A program made the position numbers and the translations under genes. This document shows, one piece after another, positions 1 through 9,000 of a stretch of DNA of 64,000 nucleotides. Under the pieces are notes generated by a model. The model saw only the letters and a program-made list of their open reading frames with translations, was not told the origin of the DNA and did not search any database. Each line of letters begins with the position of its first letter. The stretch's first letter is position 1. Source of the stretch: Pithys albifrons albifrons (taxonomy: Eukaryota; Chordata; Aves; Passeriformes; Thamnophilidae); NCBI RefSeq assembly GCF_047495875.1, contig NC_092461.1, forward strand, positions 91,394,431 through 91,458,430. The letters are read 5' to 3'.

Positions 1-3000
1 AGAACAAAAGTTGAAGAGATTCATATTATGGCTAGTAAAAAAACATACAGAAGGGAGAAACCGGGTCAGAGTAGTAAGAACAACCATAAAAAATACAGTT
101 TAAGTATATGTAGATAAAATTAGAAATGCCTATGTGAGATATGAGTAATGTCTTGTTATATTTCCTGTACCGGTATCAGTGCTAAGCAGATGATCAAAAA
201 AGTTTCAGTCTGGTTGTTGAAGAATAATTAGTGATATGGGTAAATGAGACTGAGAACAGCAGCATGCTTATTATCTTTTTTCTTTCCTTTACTCTTCACA
301 GCTGCAAGCCAATGGCTAACAGATCAGAGACAAAGACTAAAACAGGTTCTGGAGCAGGTTTTAGAGAATATATTTTGTTGATTTCAGATCAGTTATGCCT
401 AAAAACATTCCCTGGGTCAGATATCTGTCACAAGAAGATTTGCTATTACTTTTGAGATCTCACAGAGGAGAGAGATGCCTGAGACTGAAAAAAAAAAGTC
501 CTCATTCAGTTTCTGAAGGGAGAAGGTAGTGGTGGTGTGGAAATCAAAGACTTACCTTTGCTTCTGTTTACAGAAAAAAAAATTCTCATGAGTAAATAAA
601 AATAAGGAAATGTGGTGTCTTAGTGGTTAAGTAGTTAATATTAATTTAGTAGGTGGAATGAGGAGTTGTGCTAAGAAGAGATTTGCAGTAAATGTCTCTT
701 GGACTATTAGTATTCAATATTTTTATTACCTATCTGGAAGATAGACCAGAGAGACTGCAAAGTTAACAAAGCACACAACACAAAGCTGACTGCAAGGATG
801 GAGAAATATAGGCTTAAAATACAAACAATCTCGACAAAATGAAGGAATGCCTAGAAAAAAGACTGAGTGCAGTTCAATCAGAACAACCACAAATATTTAT
901 CCTTCGGTAGGGAGACAAAGTGCACAAAAATGGTGGGAGAATACCTGGCTAAGCAGCAGTTTTGCAGAAGTGAATCTACGTATTGTAAGAAATAACAAGT
1001 TGAATTATGTGTCAAAAATGTAAAGCCGTCCTGAAAATGGCAAATCATAAAAAGATAAGTGTGAAGTAAAATGAAAATAATTGAACCTTTTGAGAGATGG
1101 AGCATATTTCACAATGGTAGAAAATGGATAGCAATGGGGGTCTTCCAACCGAGAATATGTGAGCGTTTTTTTTTCTGAAAAGAAAATAAAATAGCAAGGG
1201 AAAATAAGAAACAAACAGGACCAAAATAGGATAAATGTACGATAGCAATTGTTTTCTTAAGGGAATTTAACCAACTGCAATTTCATTCTTAGGCTGTATA
1301 TTGGAGGTAAAGATAGAGTTAAGAAGTTAAGTTGGCTTTTTATTATTGAATTATAATCACTTCAGCAATTATAGAAACAGGTGCTGCTGATTGAAATAAA
1401 TTATTCCTTCACCTGATCACTATACAGCTGATAAGAACTGAAGATTGCTACACAAGTACTCTCTCACTTGTGCTGAAGCCTTCTTCAAAGGCATTTATTA
1501 AGCCAAGATACTCTGGAAAGAAACTCCACTGAAGGACAAGGACAAAGATTAAAATCTTCTAAGAAAGAGTGTGCAGGTTGTGGTGTCTGCAGGTCTTGAT
1601 TTGATCATTAAGTAGCCTTGATACTTAGTTGGCTGTTGAAAAGAAGTGTTTTCAATGTGTCTACAGGAATTTTCTCAGTCTTCTAGACCTACCATTTAAT
1701 CTTAAATCCTTTAGTCTATGAAGTTTGCAAAAGCACGATGTAATAGTGTGTTTAATGGCTCAGCTAAACACATGTTACAGTAGCAGATAGCATGTATTTG
1801 GTTTATAGCCTTAGCAATAAGATGACTGGAAAAACACCAAGGGGTTCAGAGGCAGCAGAAATATTTTCCACAAGCAGCTGGAAAATAAGCTTGCCTGCAA
1901 ACCCAGTGGATATAGCTACTGCTCTAAAATGAAATACCAGTACATTGTATGAAGTAGCAGGCATTATCACAAATACTTTAATGGGATCAATGTAATTCTA
2001 TATGGGTTATAATAAGCAAAATGCCTACTTTGAGATGGTTTAGCTGTCATGTAATGGATGCTCACTTTGATTTTCTCTTGGCTGCAAAATTCCCTGTACT
2101 TTTTTCTAAACTGGGGTAATGTAAAATTTTAATATGGATTCTTAATAATTCTTTCTCATTGATCATCCATCCAAACATTCACATATTTTTGTCACCATTG
2201 TAAACAATGTTATACCTCTTGTTCAACATCACTGACTCAGCAGGGTCTGTATTCTGAGTGAAATAATTTTTATATACTTTTGAGAAAGTCCTATTTCTTC
2301 CTTAAAGTGGAAATTATGTGGCTTTAGTGGCAAAAGCATGCATGGAAGTCAGCAATTTGATTAATTGTGTTGTGAAGCTGAGATAAATGCGGTATTTTGA
2401 GATACTTAGATTCTTTAGCCTCTAAAATGTAAGTCTAGTTTTTACTCTGGCAAAATCTCTTTTTTCCTATTCAGTCCAATTAGTTTGTAGATGGAACAGC
2501 TGTCCTGGCTTTATCAAGAATTTATAATAGAGTTTCTACAAATTTTAACAGGAAGTCAAATAAATACTTGTAATTTTGGTGCTTTTATTTTGGTGCTGCA
2601 TTCTGCCTTTGTTCACTGTTGTTTGAGTAGTATGACCTGAACATTTGCTCCAACTAAAGCAGTTACAGAGACAGTGCTAAGGTTGAACTTAAAAAACGGT
2701 TTAACACAGTCTGTCTGTCCAGCTGCTTTGCCTTTTGAGTAAGGCAACACTGACAGAAAACTTTCTCAACAGGCTACCGTAAATTCCTTTCTCAGCTGAT
2801 GATCCATATTGCGCAAAGAAGATTAATGCTTTTGGTACAAGCCAAAATATCCACAGCCAGATGTAAAAGAATGAAGCGGCTCTTAAGTAAAAGTGTTTGT
2901 TGGGAAGAATTACTTTTGTACCATGTTTCTTGAAAAGCCCTCCCTAGTGGGTTTCTGGACTTCATTTAACCCCATCTATTCAAAGAGGCTCCCAGGAAGA

Positions 3001-3669
3001 TGTAGGCAGCTGGACACTGATCTCCTAGAGAATTTTTTATGTCGTCAAACCAGCAGTGGAATCTTTAATGATTAGTATTAACAGACTTATAATAAATAAA
3101 ACTCCTAAAGTCAAAGTTGGCTGATCTTGTGAGAAACAGAAACCATGCAGAGAGCAGAAATGTAGAAATAATTGACTGATATCAGCAAAACAATGGATGC
3201 TGTTTCATGACAACTTTATATCAAAACCTTCAACTGTAGCACCATCATGCAGAATAAAAGCTCTTTCAGAAAATACAAGAAAGTACATTTAGAGAGTTCA
3301 AATTCAACCAGTGAAAGTTGTGGTTTAAATAGATCTTTTTTAAAAGCATCAGTAACTTTGAAAAGAATATAAACAAATCATTCATAGTTTATACAATTTA
3401 GAAGAGTCTTCACGAGTGGTTAAGTACCATAATTCATGAGGGCAGTCAGTGCCTCAGGTAACCCACAAAGGGTAAGATTTTTTTCTAAGGCACTGACTTC
3501 TACAGACAATTTCTGGAAATATCTGTTGGCATGTGTACTGTGTGTACAGTATTTTTGATAATAAAAAAAAATTGAGCTGCTCTGGATGCATGGATGAAAC
3601 AGTGTATATTTCTCTGTGATACCTGATTTAACATACATCATCAAATAAAGTTTTCAGGTAAAATGAATT
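1..3669. other. AT-rich non-coding sequence
   Basis: I see no gene, RNA gene or clear repeat here. The open frames present are all under 80 residues, overlap on both strands, and show no family motifs or codon pattern. Short A/T runs are scattered throughout. It ends at the target-site duplication of the SINE-type insertion that follows. Confidence 0.6.
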
Positions 3670-3682
3670 ATTGAATTCCTAT
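3670..3682. repeat. Left target-site duplication of SINE-type insertion
   Basis: The 13 bases ATTGAATTCCTAT recur without mismatch at 3801-3813, exactly flanking the 118-bp element. A duplication of this length is what LINE-type target-primed reverse transcription leaves, and it fixes both ends of the insertion. Confidence 0.9.
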
Positions 3683-3800
3683 GTATGTATGGCCAAACTT
3701 CATGAACGAAGATTTGGGAAGGGCTGTCCCCACGTGGGTGTGCCCTTCCAGCCTGCGCAGTAGATTTTAGGTGAGGCTCAGTGTGCGCAGAACTGGCCCC
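3683..3800 (-). mobile_element. 5'-truncated SINE (or LINE) 3' end, minus strand
   Basis: This 118-bp insertion matches the 3' third of the full-length SINE at 8322-8650 almost base for base and lies on the same strand. Read on the minus strand it begins at GGGGCCAGTTCTGCGC, contains the shared CACGTGGGG segment and stem-loop, and ends in an ATACATAC-like tail. Perfect 13-bp target duplications flank it, so the missing 5' part reflects truncation at insertion rather than later loss. Because only the 3' end is present, it could equally be a truncated copy of the LINE that supplied this tail. Differences from the other copy include changes at CpG-type positions in the loop, as expected for decay of methylated CpG. 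Confidence 0.85.
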
Positions 3801-3813
3801 ATTGAATTCCTAT
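3801..3813. repeat. Right target-site duplication
   Basis: This is an identical 13-bp copy of 3670-3682 and bounds the truncated insertion on its right side. Confidence 0.9.
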
Positions 3814-4039
3814 AAAGCATTTCCATAAGTATTCTTTAACATTTCTGTAACATTTATGAAAATTTCGTCCAGTGATCTGGCTAGTGAAAAAACAACATGA
3901 GCGCCAATCTTAATCACATTCACAGAAATATTTTGATTATTCAACAATTTATATCATATATCTCAAGACTGAAGAAACATGACTTGTGATATTTATGTGG
4001 TATTAGGGAAACCTGTCTCAATCTTTTAGAAAGGAAGAA

Positions 4040-4061
4040 CATGGCATATATATATGCCATG
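4040..4061. repeat. 22-bp perfect palindrome
   Basis: The half-site CATGGCATATA is followed directly by its own reverse complement, with no spacer. The DNA could form a short cruciform, and its AT-rich centre would melt easily. No function can be assigned from sequence alone. Confidence 0.85.
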
Positions 4062-4095
4062 GTTAAAAATCTGGTTAAAATCTGGTTTAAAATGT
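4061..4095. repeat. Short tandem motif, about 3 copies of GGTTAAAATCT
   Basis: Three successive variants of an 11-12 base unit (GGTTAAAAATCT, GGTTAAAATCT, GGTTTAAAATG) abut the palindrome. They look like a small slippage product. Confidence 0.6.
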
Positions 4096-5567
4096 GAAAA
4101 AGTGGCAAACAAAATATGTTTTGAGCCTTCAGAGAAATGCAGAGGTTGTCAGGCCTCAGTCTTTGAACCAGTAGTCATCTATAAGGACAGCAAAGGACCT
4201 GTTCAGACTAGCTTTGCTGGTTGGCATTTATTGCTACAACTTGTTAAATGCTACCTTTGATTTAGTAAGTCACAGTTTCAGGCAGATCCTGTGACCACTA
4301 AGCGCTACCTGAGGCTGTTCTAGCAGTGGGGTCCCAGCAGATGGCATATATTACCATCATTCCACCTTGCTACAGGAACCCTTCCCTCTGACCCCTTCCA
4401 GTGAATGAATGACCCTTTGTCAGGTCCTGCTGCTTTAGTTCACAAGAAAAATTCCCTGGATATTAATGGCTAGAAAAGACAATAGGACTTTTCCAGCCTA
4501 AGCTGGTATTTTATTTTATGACGATTATTTTTAAATTTTTTTATACAAAAATATTCAGTCAAGAAGTATTAAACTAAAAAAAGATTGGAAAGTCAGTGTA
4601 CAGTCTTTGGTTAAAGCAAATTTTGATGGTTCAGGCTACCCAGGTGAGTTCTAAATTCTCACTGACTTTTGTAAAGAGTATCACCTGGGGAAAAAATAAC
4701 AACTTTCACCACATCAGAAATTAGATGTCCTATTCCAAAGTGTGCAGGAACACCAAGAACACTAAACCAGATCACTGTCAAAAATGAATATTGACATTTT
4801 ACCAGGCAGCTTCTCTTTTAAAAAGTTTTGATCTTCCCAGTTCTTAGAGTTTTGAGGAAGTTCAAGAGGCCTCATATATGCTTGGGCCCTTTAAAAAGGT
4901 GGAAGTTTCTAACTCTTCCTGAATTGTTGTACTACCTAAAGTACTACTGCACAACCAACATCTGTGTTTTTATCAGCTAGTTAATGGGAGGAAAGGCAAC
5001 TACTGTTCGAAATACACATTTCCTCACATAGCCTCTAATACCACAACATAACATCAAGAGTTCTCACTTTTATGGAGGGGACTCTCACAAAACAAAAAAT
5101 GTGCAGATTATGTTTGGTCAGGGATAGTCTGAAGTTCTTTTCCTGTTCATTGTCTTCAGGGCTAATGGTGCAAAGTTACAGCCTGAATGAAGCCAGTCTG
5201 TATGGGTAAAAAATGCAAAAAACCCAGCAGAAGTGTATGTGAATTCCAGGGCTGGCCCTTGATTGCTGAGCTACCAGACTTTTCTTTGACACTGTATCCA
5301 TTTCTGTGAAATTCTACAAAAACACCATGATGTTAAATTTCCTGTGCAGTGTTTCTACTCATCACATCCTATTCATCCTGTTTGGGGCAGTCTGTCCATC
5401 TGGGGCCTCCCAAAGCTTCTCAGCAATATTTGGCTGATTATTCTTTCTAGGTACAGGAAAAGCTTACTTTGCTCTGAAAAAGAGACTGTCATATTATTCT
5501 TATGGAAATGAAGGCTTTCTGTTAAACCGTTTTGTATCTTCTATTATTTCCATCAGTGACTCAGCCA

Positions 5568-6825
5568 GCATGGGTTTAGGAGGGGCAGGTCCTGTCTGAC
5601 CAACCTGATCTCTTTTTACGATCAGGTGACCCACCTGGTGGATGAGGGGAAGGCTGTGGATGTGTCTATCTGGACTTCAGCAAGGCCTTTGACACTGTTT
5701 CCCATAATATACTCCTGGAAAAGCTGGTAGCCCATGGCCTGGACATGTGTACCCTCTCCTGGATTAGGAGCTGGCTGGAGGATCGGGTCCAGAGAGTGCT
5801 GGTGAACGGAGCTGCATCCAGCTGGCAGCCAGTCACCAGTGGTGTTCCCCAGGGGTCTGTATTGGGTCCAGTCCTGTTTCACATCTTTATTGATGATTTA
5901 GATGAGGGGATTAAGTCCATCAGCAGCAAATTTGCTGATGACACCAAGCTGGGAGGGAGTGTCGATCTGCTGAAAGGCAGGAGGGCTCTGCAGAGGGCTC
6001 TGGATAGACTTGAGAGATGGGCTGATTCCAATGGGATGAAGTTCAATAAGGCCAAGTGCCGGGTCCTGCACTTTGGCCACAACAGCCCCCTGCAGTGCTC
6101 CAGGCTGGGCACAGAGTGGCTGGAGAGCAGCCAGGCAGAAAGGGACCTTGGAGTACTAATTGACAGGAAGCTCAACATGAGCCAACAGTGTGCCCAGGTG
6201 GCCAAGAAGGCCAATGGGATCCTGTCCTGTATCAAAAATAGCGTGGCCAGCAGGACCAGGGAAGTGATCCCTCCCCTGTACTCTGTGTTGGTGAGGCCAC
6301 ACCTTGAGTACTGTGTTCAGTTCTGGGTCCCTCAGTTCAGAAAGGATATTGAGGTGCTGGAGCGAGTCCAGAGAAGAGCAACAAGGCTTGTGAAGGGACT
6401 GGAGCACAAGCCCTATGGGGAGAGGCTGAGGGAGCTGGGGTTGTTTAGCTTGGAGAAGAGGAGGCTCAGAGGTGACCTCATCACTGTCTAGAACTACCTG
6501 AAGGGAAGTTATAGCCAGGTGAGGGCTGGTCTCTTCTCCCAGGCACTCAGCAATAGGACAAGGGGGCACGGGCTTAAGCTCTGCCAGAGGAAATTTAAGT
6601 TGGATATCAGAAAAAAATTCTTTCCAGAGAGAGTAATCAGGCATTGGAATGGGCTGCCCGGAGAGGTGGTGGATTCACCATCCCTAGAGATTTTTAAACG
6701 CAGATTGGACGTGGCGCTGAGTGCCATGATCTGGTAAATGGACTAGAGCTGGACCAAGGGTTGGGCTCGATGATCTTGGAGGTCTTTTCCAACCCAATTG
6801 ATTCTATGATTCTATGATTCTATGA
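5568..6825 (+). mobile_element. CR1 LINE, 5'-truncated, relatively intact 3' half
   Basis: CR1 is the main non-LTR retrotransposon of birds. This copy covers the C-terminal half of the reverse-transcriptase ORF2 and the short 3' UTR, and ends in about three units of the diagnostic 8-base repeat ATTCTATG (about 6800-6825). The beginning, around AGCCAGCATGGGTTTAGG, lies inside the reverse-transcriptase domain, so it is a typical 5' truncation. I see no target duplication, which is usual for CR1. The reading frame has only one nonsense change and one frameshift, so this is one of the younger repeats in the window. The exact 5' edge is uncertain by about 10-20 bases. Confidence 0.95.
5601..6737 (+). 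pseudogene. Broken CR1 ORF2 (reverse transcriptase C-terminal half)
   Basis: CR1 ORF2 encodes the endonuclease/reverse transcriptase that copies CR1 RNA. The longest uninterrupted part is a 248-residue frame at 5745-6491. It carries GVPQGS at residues 33-38 and the catalytic FADD at residues 63-66 (bases 5931-5942). Upstream, KAFDTVSHN at about 5683 is in the same frame, but a single missing base near 5670 (GATGTGTCTATC where GTGGTCTAT would be expected) breaks the frame further 5'. At 6489-6491 a TAG replaces what is normally a Tyr codon. After it the same frame continues to 6737 through the usual HWNGLP and [10 protein letters not shown] motifs. The endonuclease and the first part of the reverse transcriptase are absent, so the copy cannot move by itself. 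The 162-residue frame on the minus strand at 6156-6644 is an antisense shadow. Confidence 0.93.
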
Positions 6826-7372
6826 AAATGAGTGCCAAACTCTATCAATTTCATGATCTTCCTTCAGTGGAGAGGCACACAGAAGACAAAGAATAAAGGA
6901 GGCAAAACATTATTCTGGGATCCAATTGTATTCCTAATTACCATTCCCACAATACCATCAGTTTGTTGTGGCTTTGCTGTTAATTGTCAAAAAATGGCTT
7001 TGCTTCACAAAGAATTGCAGTGGTCTTGTCTGAATTTCCAACATAGATTTCATCCCTCTTGCTTGAAGTACAGGAAGCTTGAATCTTTCTTGCTTTCTAC
7101 CTTGAATTTAGGATTTTAGAACAAAGTCCCATCATATTAAAATTCACACTTTTTTGGTGTTCAATTAGGGAAATTATTCAACTTTATAAGCACCATTTAA
7201 AAAATGTAGAAAACAAAATTTCTCAGAACAGAGCAACTCTTTTTATAACTTCTTGATACTTGACTATTTTAATTTATTAAAGTGGAGATTCATATTGTAT
7301 TATAATCATTATCAAACTGTAATCTTTCATAACAAGTCATAGAATTTTTTCTAATATTTAGAACAGCTTATT
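6826..7372. other. AT-rich non-coding sequence
   Basis: No gene or repeat family was recognised. A 95-residue frame at 6832-7119 begins immediately after the CR1 tail and has no motif. Confidence 0.5.
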
Positions 7373-7861
7373 AATTAGGGCCCTGAGTACACGAATGGCC
7401 CTGTCCAGCCTGGTCAGGGAGCTCCATCCAAACTCAAGCCTTGCTCTTTATTCTGTCCTTAGGCTGTGCTGTAATCATGCTTAGGTACAGCTAGATCTGA
7501 CTCCTGGATGGATCCTGGACCATGCTGCAGTTTTGTCTCTGGTTGTGTCTCCTAAATGGACCTGGTTTGTGGTTTTAACTGTGGTCATCCACAGACCAGT
7601 TAATAGCATTCTGCTCATCTTGCTCAGGTGCTGTGGGACTGCACCATGCTCAGTAAGGGTGACCATCCTCATCCTTGGATTTGATCTTGTCCTCCTTGTG
7701 CTGCGGCCTTGCTCTAGTGCCTTTTGTGCTACTTTTTGAAGCAGGAAGGGCCTGCCCTGTGGGTGTTAAGTGCCAGACCTGACCCCAGTGTGCTGCCTTG
7801 TGTATCCCACTTGCCCTTGGGCCAGTTCTGCATAACCTGAGTGCCAGGCCAGCCCTGCTCA
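7373..7861. repeat. GC-richer unclassified segment (possible old repeat, left part)
   Basis: Base composition changes sharply from the AT-rich flank at about 7373, and the richer composition resumes after the LTR insertion (8736 to about 9000). The text is full of short CCTGG/GACC/GTCC words, resembling other GC-richer islands at about 29.75 and 58.45 kb. I think it is an old interspersed element split by the LTR, but I cannot name a family. Open frames of 60-70 residues on both strands have no motifs. Confidence 0.35.
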
Positions 7862-7866
7862 CCCTG
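7862..7866. repeat. Left 5-bp target duplication of solo LTR
   Basis: CCCTG here is repeated at 8731-8735, directly after the LTR's right end. A 5-bp duplication is typical of ERVL-like avian elements. Confidence 0.75.
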
Positions 7867-8310
7867 TGTCCTGATTCTGGCCAGGACAGGGTTAATTTTT
7901 GCAGTAGTCAAGAGGAGACATAGCTGGCACCTGAAAGTTATTCTATACCACCTTCCATCATCACCAGGGGTGGAGGGAAGGCAGTCTTTTCCAGGGAGAA
8001 GGAGTTCCTGATGGTTAAGGGAGTAAGGTGGGGACAGGGATGGTGGGGTGATTTCCAAGCCAGAGGGAATGGTCAGGATGGGCAGGCTGCAGTTTGGTCA
8101 GCTCTGAGGTGAGCATCTTGCATGTGAATCACTCTCTTTTGTACTCTTTCATTATTGTTGCTGTTACTGTTAATATTGTTGCTGTTACTGTTCCTTTTCT
8201 TATCTCTTTGCTATTTCCAGTAAATTGTTCTTATCTCAAGTAATAGGTTGTTATCTGATCTTTACCTTACGTGCTCCCAACTCCCCTCTCCAGCCCGCAA
8301 GAGGGGCAGG

Positions 8311-8321
8311 GGGAGTGAGTG
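8311..8321. repeat. Left 11-bp target duplication of the SINE
   Basis: GGGAGTGAGTG here is repeated exactly at 8651-8661. Removing the element and one copy restores a continuous LTR, which proves that the SINE arrived after the LTR. Confidence 0.92.
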
Positions 8322-8332
8322 TGTATGTATGG

Positions 8333-8357
8333 CCAAACTTCGAGAACGAAGATTTGG
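8333..8357 (-). other. 3'-terminal stem-loop of the SINE
   Basis: On the + strand CCAAA-CTTCG, a 4-base loop, then CGAAG-(A)-TTTGG forms a 10-bp stem with one bulged base. The truncated copy at 3693-3717 keeps the outer stem with a larger loop. A conserved stem-loop next to the 3' end is a common recognition signal for LINE reverse transcriptases. Confidence 0.7.
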
Positions 8358-8480
8358 GCAGGGCTCTCCCCACGTGGGTGTGCCCTTCCAGCCTGTGCAG
8401 TGGATTTTTTAGGTGAGGCTCAGCGTGCGCAGAACTGGCCCCACCGTTTAAGTCCTAAACACTGAAGTCCTCGGGACTGT

Positions 8481-8530
8481 CACAGCACCCGGTACTAACC
8501 GGGGCTGACCCTGCTGAGCATCCGAGATGT
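8481..8530 (-). pseudogene. 5S rRNA-derived segment inside the SINE
   Basis: On the minus strand the words ATCTCGGA-GCT-AGCAGGGTC, then GGTTAGTAC, then CCGGGTGCTGT occur in the same order as in vertebrate 5S rRNA, with a deletion of about 20-25 bases between the last two blocks. The 5S A-box region (the GCTAAGCAGGG equivalent) is retained with two changes; most of the C-box is lost. This comparison is from memory of the 5S sequence. It is too partial to be a gene and is best read as the second module of a composite SINE. Confidence 0.7.
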
Positions 8531-8584
8531 GACGGGATGGGATGGCAGGGAGGCGTTGAAGTGCCAGGGGATGGTCCCCACTGA

Positions 8585-8595
8585 GACTCGAACTC
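8585..8595 (-). promoter_or_regulatory. Pol III B box
   Basis: GAGTTCGAGTC on the minus strand fits the B-box consensus GGTTCGANTC with one change. It binds TFIIIC in tRNA-type promoters. Confidence 0.75.
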
Positions 8596-8622
8596 AGGTT
8601 CTTGGGATTCAGAGTCCAGAGT

Positions 8623-8638
8623 GCTCTCCATTACACCA
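8623..8638 (-). promoter_or_regulatory. Pol III A box
   Basis: TGGTGTAATGGAGAGC on the minus strand fits the tRNA A-box pattern TRGYNNANNNG and lies about 30 bases upstream of the B box in the tRNA-like head, as expected for a working type 2 promoter. Confidence 0.7.
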
Positions 8639-8650
8639 CGGGACCGCCCT

Positions 8651-8661
8651 GGGAGTGAGTG
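8651..8661. repeat. Right 11-bp target duplication of the SINE
   Basis: Identical to 8311-8321. The LTR sequence resumes directly after it with AGCGGCATGTG. Confidence 0.92.
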
Positions 8662-8730
8662 AGCGGCATGTGTTTTGGAGAGTCTCAGTGGGAGCATTAA
8701 AGTGGGGAGAACCATCCCTAAATCACAATA

Positions 8731-8735
8731 CCCTG
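8731..8735. repeat. Right 5-bp target duplication of solo LTR
   Basis: CCCTG matches 7862-7866 and marks the outer edge of the LTR. Confidence 0.72.
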
Positions 8736-9000
8736 CCTGGGCACTGTAGGATGGGAGCTCAGGCAGGGGCTGAAGGGTGCCAGGGTCTGGGGCAGAGTGT
8801 GCTGAGGGCCCTCAAGGGGCACCAATGGTCCTGGCAACATGTTTCCATGACATGATGTTTCCATGTTTTGGTGGCTATGCAAAGCAACTTCAGCTGCCTA
8901 AAGTCTGCTGCCAATGGAAACGTGAGACAACAGGAGTTCTTGTTCTCAACCGTGGGCACCAGTAACAGCTCTTAGTGGCCATACCTGTGTCCTGCCTTGT
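8736..9000. repeat. GC-richer unclassified segment (right part)
   Basis: Composition and word use resemble 7373-7861, so this is probably the other side of the sequence into which the LTR inserted. A duplicated CCATGACATGATGTTTCCATG-like wording occurs at about 8842-8868. No gene is seen. Confidence 0.3.

Larger units (their letters stand above)
3814..5567. other. AT-rich non-coding sequence
   Basis: No gene or recognised repeat family was seen apart from the palindrome at 4040-4061 and the small tandem motif beside it. A 68-residue frame at 4054-4260 has no recognisable domain and starts inside the palindrome, so I do not treat it as a gene. Confidence 0.5.
8573..8645 (-). pseudogene. tRNA-Gln(CTG)-derived head of the SINE
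   Basis: On the minus strand it begins GGTCCCGTGGTGTAATGG and contains CTCTGGACTCTGAATCC, the anticodon arm of tRNA-Gln with anticodon CTG, followed by a TTCGAGTC T-loop and a GGGGACC acceptor end. Anticodon-stem pairing is damaged (TCCCA in place of TCCAG) and the acceptor 3' side has an extra base, so it is unlikely to be charged. Its position at the 5' end of a transposed unit with target duplications, inside an LTR, rules out an ordinary tRNA gene. A tRNA finder may still report it. Confidence 0.88.
8322..8650 (-). mobile_element. Full-length composite SINE: tRNA-Gln head, 5S-like segment, RTE-like tail
   Basis: A SINE is a short non-autonomous retroposon made by RNA polymerase III and copied by a partner LINE. 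Read on the minus strand this 329-bp copy has, in order, a tRNA-Gln(CTG)-like head (8645-8573), a linker, a segment closely resembling 5S rRNA (about 8530-8481), a unique body, a terminal stem-loop (8357-8333) and an ATACATACA tail. Perfect 11-bp target duplications flank it. No run of four T occurs on its sense strand, so Pol III could read to the end. The 3' end is not the ATTCTATG end of CR1, so a different LINE must have mobilised it; RTE-type LINEs such as AviRTE, known from several bird lineages, are candidates, but this is inference. I do not recognise the family by name. Confidence 0.88.
7867..8730 (+). mobile_element. Solo LTR of an avian endogenous retrovirus, split by a SINE
   Basis: An LTR carries the promoter and polyadenylation signals of an endogenous retrovirus; a solo LTR is what remains after the two LTRs recombine. 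This one begins TGTCCTGATTCTGGCCAGG and ends AATCACAATA, where the usual terminal CA has become TA. Features I associate with a common avian LTR family are the GGACAGGGTTAATTTTTGC segment near the start, a T-rich stretch with a duplicated TTGTTGCTGTTACTGTT motif at about 8155-8190, and GGGGAGTGAGTG near the 3' end. Without the inserted SINE and its duplicated site the LTR would be about 524 bp. No internal retroviral sequence is present on either side. The family assignment is from memory; the boundaries are supported by the flanking 5-bp repeat. Confidence 0.82.

Noticed and set aside
6156..6644. 162-residue open frame on the minus strand
   Set aside because: Antisense to the CR1 reverse-transcriptase pseudogene on the plus strand.
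8573..8645. Functional tRNA-Gln gene on the minus strand
   Set aside because: It is the head of a transposed SINE with target duplications inside an LTR; the anticodon stem and acceptor pairing are damaged.
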